Source of the DNA: Bacillota bacterium
GTDB lineage: Bacteria; Bacillota; Clostridia; Christensenellales; CAG-138
Reading direction: 5' to 3'
Assembly: GCA_023461495.1 (NCBI GenBank)
Contig: JAEYLA010000112.1
Location: 1 to 15,269, forward strand
DNA length: 15,269 bases
In this document: positions 13,798 through 15,269 of the stretch, one piece after another
Position numbering within the stretch: the first letter of the stretch is position 1
Layout: each line of letters begins with the position of its first letter
Notes under the pieces: model-generated
Database searches by the model: none
Seen by the model: only the letters and a program-made list of their open reading frames with translations
Told to the model about the DNA's origin: nothing
Translations under genes and position numbers: made by a program

Positions 13798-14715
13798 ATG
13801 GATAACCTTGTAAGCTTTCTTTCTTCCGTCATTATGCTTTCCACGCCGATCTTGCTTGCAGCGCTCGGCATCGTGTTCAGCGAGCGGGCGGGCATTGTCA
13901 ACATCGGCACCGAGGGCATGATGCTCATCGGCGCTTTAACGGGCGTCATCGGTTCCTACATATTCGGCTCCGTATGGCTTGGCCTTCTGTTCGCCATGCT
14001 CATCTGCGTGCTGTTCGCGGCCATATTCGCCTTCTTTACCGTATCGGTAAAGGCGGACCAGACCGTTATCGGCACGGGCCTCAACATTCTTGCGTCCGGC
14101 CTTACCATTACGGTGAACCGCGCGATGTTCGGCGCAAGCACCAGCCCGCCGAAGATCGAGTCGTTCAGCCCGCTGGCTCTTCCGGGACTGAGCAAAATCC
14201 CCGTGTTGGGCGATGTGCTTTTTAACCAGCCCGTTCCAGTTTATATCGCGTTTTTGCTTGTCCCCATCGCCTGGTTTATAATGTTCCGCACCAACACGGG
14301 CCTCAAGCTGCGCGCCGTGGGCGAAAACCCGCGCGCCTGCGATACCGTGGGCATCAACGTGACGCGTACGCGATATATGAGTATCCTCTACAGCGGCGTG
14401 ATGGCGGCGTTTGGCGGATGCTTTGTCTCCATGGGGCAGATGAGCTTCTTCACGGAAAACATGATTGCAGGCGGCGGCTTTATGGCGCTTGCCGCGGTGG
14501 TGTTCGGCAACTACACGCCGGTTGGCGTGATGGGCGCTGCGCTCGTGTTCGGCGTGAGCAACGCTTTAAAATTCCAGCTGATGGCGCTTGATACCGGCAT
14601 CCCTTTCCAGTTCCTCGTGATGTTGCCCTATCTCATTACCATATTGGCGTTGTGTGGCCTGATCCGCAAGAGCAATAAGCCTGCTTCCAGCGCGATCCCC
14701 TACGTCAAGGAATAG
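13798..14715 (+). CDS. ABC transporter permease 2 (YufQ/NupQ type)
   Basis: 305 residues from the ATG at 13798, one nucleotide after the stop of permease 1 (TAAAATG), with GAGGGGG in the end of that gene; a start 18 bp earlier is less likely. Marker sequences are ERAGIVNIGTEGMMLIGAL (29-47) near the N-terminus and LKLRAVGENPRACDTVGIN for ATPase coupling. The rest is strongly hydrophobic. It is the shorter partner of the heterodimeric membrane channel, as in NupPQ. The ATPase gene follows with a 15-nt gap. Confidence 0.92.
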   Translation: MDNLVSFLSSVIMLSTPILLAALGIVFSERAGIVNIGTEGMMLIGALTGVIGSYIFGSVWLGLLFAMLICVLFAAIFAFFTVSVKADQTVIGTGLNILASGLTITVNRAMFGASTSPPKIESFSPLALPGLSKIPVLGDVLFNQPVPVYIAFLLVPIAWFIMFRTNTGLKLRAVGENPRACDTVGINVTRTRYMSILYSGVMAAFGGCFVSMGQMSFFTENMIAGGGFMALAAVVFGNYTPVGVMGAALVFGVSNALKFQLMALDTGIPFQFLVMLPYLITILALCGLIRKSNKPASSAIPYVKE

Positions 14716-14730
14716 GAGGGAAAGAGAAGT

Positions 14731-15269
14731 ATGGCTCCTTTACTTGAAATGCATCATGTCACCAAGCGCTTTGGCTGCGTGGTCGCAAATGAAGACGTCA
14801 GCCTTTGCGTAGAACGCGGCGAGGTACATGCGCTTCTGGGGGAAAACGGCGCCGGCAAATCGACGCTGATGAACATCCTCTACGGCATGTACGCGCAGTC
14901 CGCAGGTGAAATCTATTACAACGGCAACCCCGCGCACATCCGCGACCCCAAGCAGGCGATCGAGCTTGGCATCGGCATGGTGCACCAGCACTTTATGCTC
15001 ATCCCCGCGCTTACCGCCATTGAAAACGTGGTGCTCGGCTACAACGGCAACAAGGAAGTGCTCGATCTCAAGGCAGCCGCAGCCCGCTTTACGGAAATGG
15101 CGGAGCGCTACCACATGCAGATTGATCCGTGGATGCGCGTGGAGCAGCTTTCCGTCGGCCAGCAGCAGCGCCTGGAAATCTTGAAGGCGCTCTACCGCAA
15201 TGTGGATTTGCTCATCCTTGACGAACCCACGGCGGTGCTGACGCCGCAGGAAGTCGAGGGGCTGTTCGG
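14731..15269 (+). CDS. ABC transporter ATPase (YufO/NupO type), 5' part only
   Basis: Partial: 179 codons are visible, with the frame open at the right edge. Family proteins are about 500 residues with two nucleotide-binding domains, so only most of the first domain is seen. Walker A is GENGAGKST (37-45), the Q-loop is MVHQHF, the signature is LSVGQQQR (the LSVG variant common in this subgroup and in sugar-type ATPases) and Walker B is LLILDEPTAVLTP. GGAGGG at 14715-14720 overlaps the permease 2 stop and gives a somewhat long 10-nt spacing to the ATG. This ATPase powers the two permeases upstream. The order binding protein, permease, permease, ATPase differs from Bacillus nupNOPQ, where the ATPase gene comes second. 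Confidence 0.93.
   Translation, partial: MAPLLEMHHVTKRFGCVVANEDVSLCVERGEVHALLGENGAGKSTLMNILYGMYAQSAGEIYYNGNPAHIRDPKQAIELGIGMVHQHFMLIPALTAIENVVLGYNGNKEVLDLKAAAARFTEMAERYHMQIDPWMRVEQLSVGQQQRLEILKALYRNVDLLILDEPTAVLTPQEVEGLF

Overview
The window holds a compact cluster for selenium-dependent molybdenum hydroxylases, with a purine/nucleoside-type ABC transporter beside it. GC content is high in the genes and lower in the spacers. Ribosome binding sites are strong GGAGG types, and the substrate-binding lipoprotein has an LAGC lipobox followed by an Ala/Pro/Thr/Glu-rich linker. This points to an anaerobic, fairly GC-rich Bacillota (Clostridia-like gut or sediment organism). That placement is inferred from style, not from a marker gene.

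Layout, left to right. Positions 1-1966 (minus strand) carry yqeC-yqeB-selD, with selD running off the left edge: maturation factors and the selenium donor enzyme. Positions 2056-3412 (plus) carry a short ModE-type DNA-binding protein overlapping a serine hydrolase gene, ended by a hairpin at about 3418. Positions 3451-7431 (minus) carry xdhA-xdhB-xdhC plus a YciI-like gene, an operon resembling E. coli xdhABC. Positions 7648-8241 (plus) carry mocA, which makes the cytosine dinucleotide form of the molybdenum cofactor, followed by a strong terminator. Positions 8306-10864 (minus) carry a second hydroxylase in which the iron-sulfur and molybdenum domains are fused, without an FAD domain. A 632-bp spacer (10865-11496) separates it from a plus-strand operon: BMP-family lipoprotein, two permeases, and the start of the ATPase, which runs off the right edge.

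Proposed working of the whole: the transporter brings in a purine or nucleoside. The two hydroxylases oxidise purine-like or other N-heterocyclic substrates. MocA supplies molybdopterin cytosine dinucleotide, SelD supplies selenophosphate, and YqeB/YqeC probably help install the labile selenium ligand. The ModE-like protein may link the cluster to molybdenum status; a ModE-geometry operator candidate lies in the xdhA/mocA divergent promoter region. The overall gene association is established (selenium-dependent molybdenum hydroxylase clusters with SelD, YqeB and YqeC). Less expected are the sensor-less ModE, its predicted leaderless transcript and shared -35 element, the serine hydrolase joined to it, and the active-site differences between the two hydroxylases.
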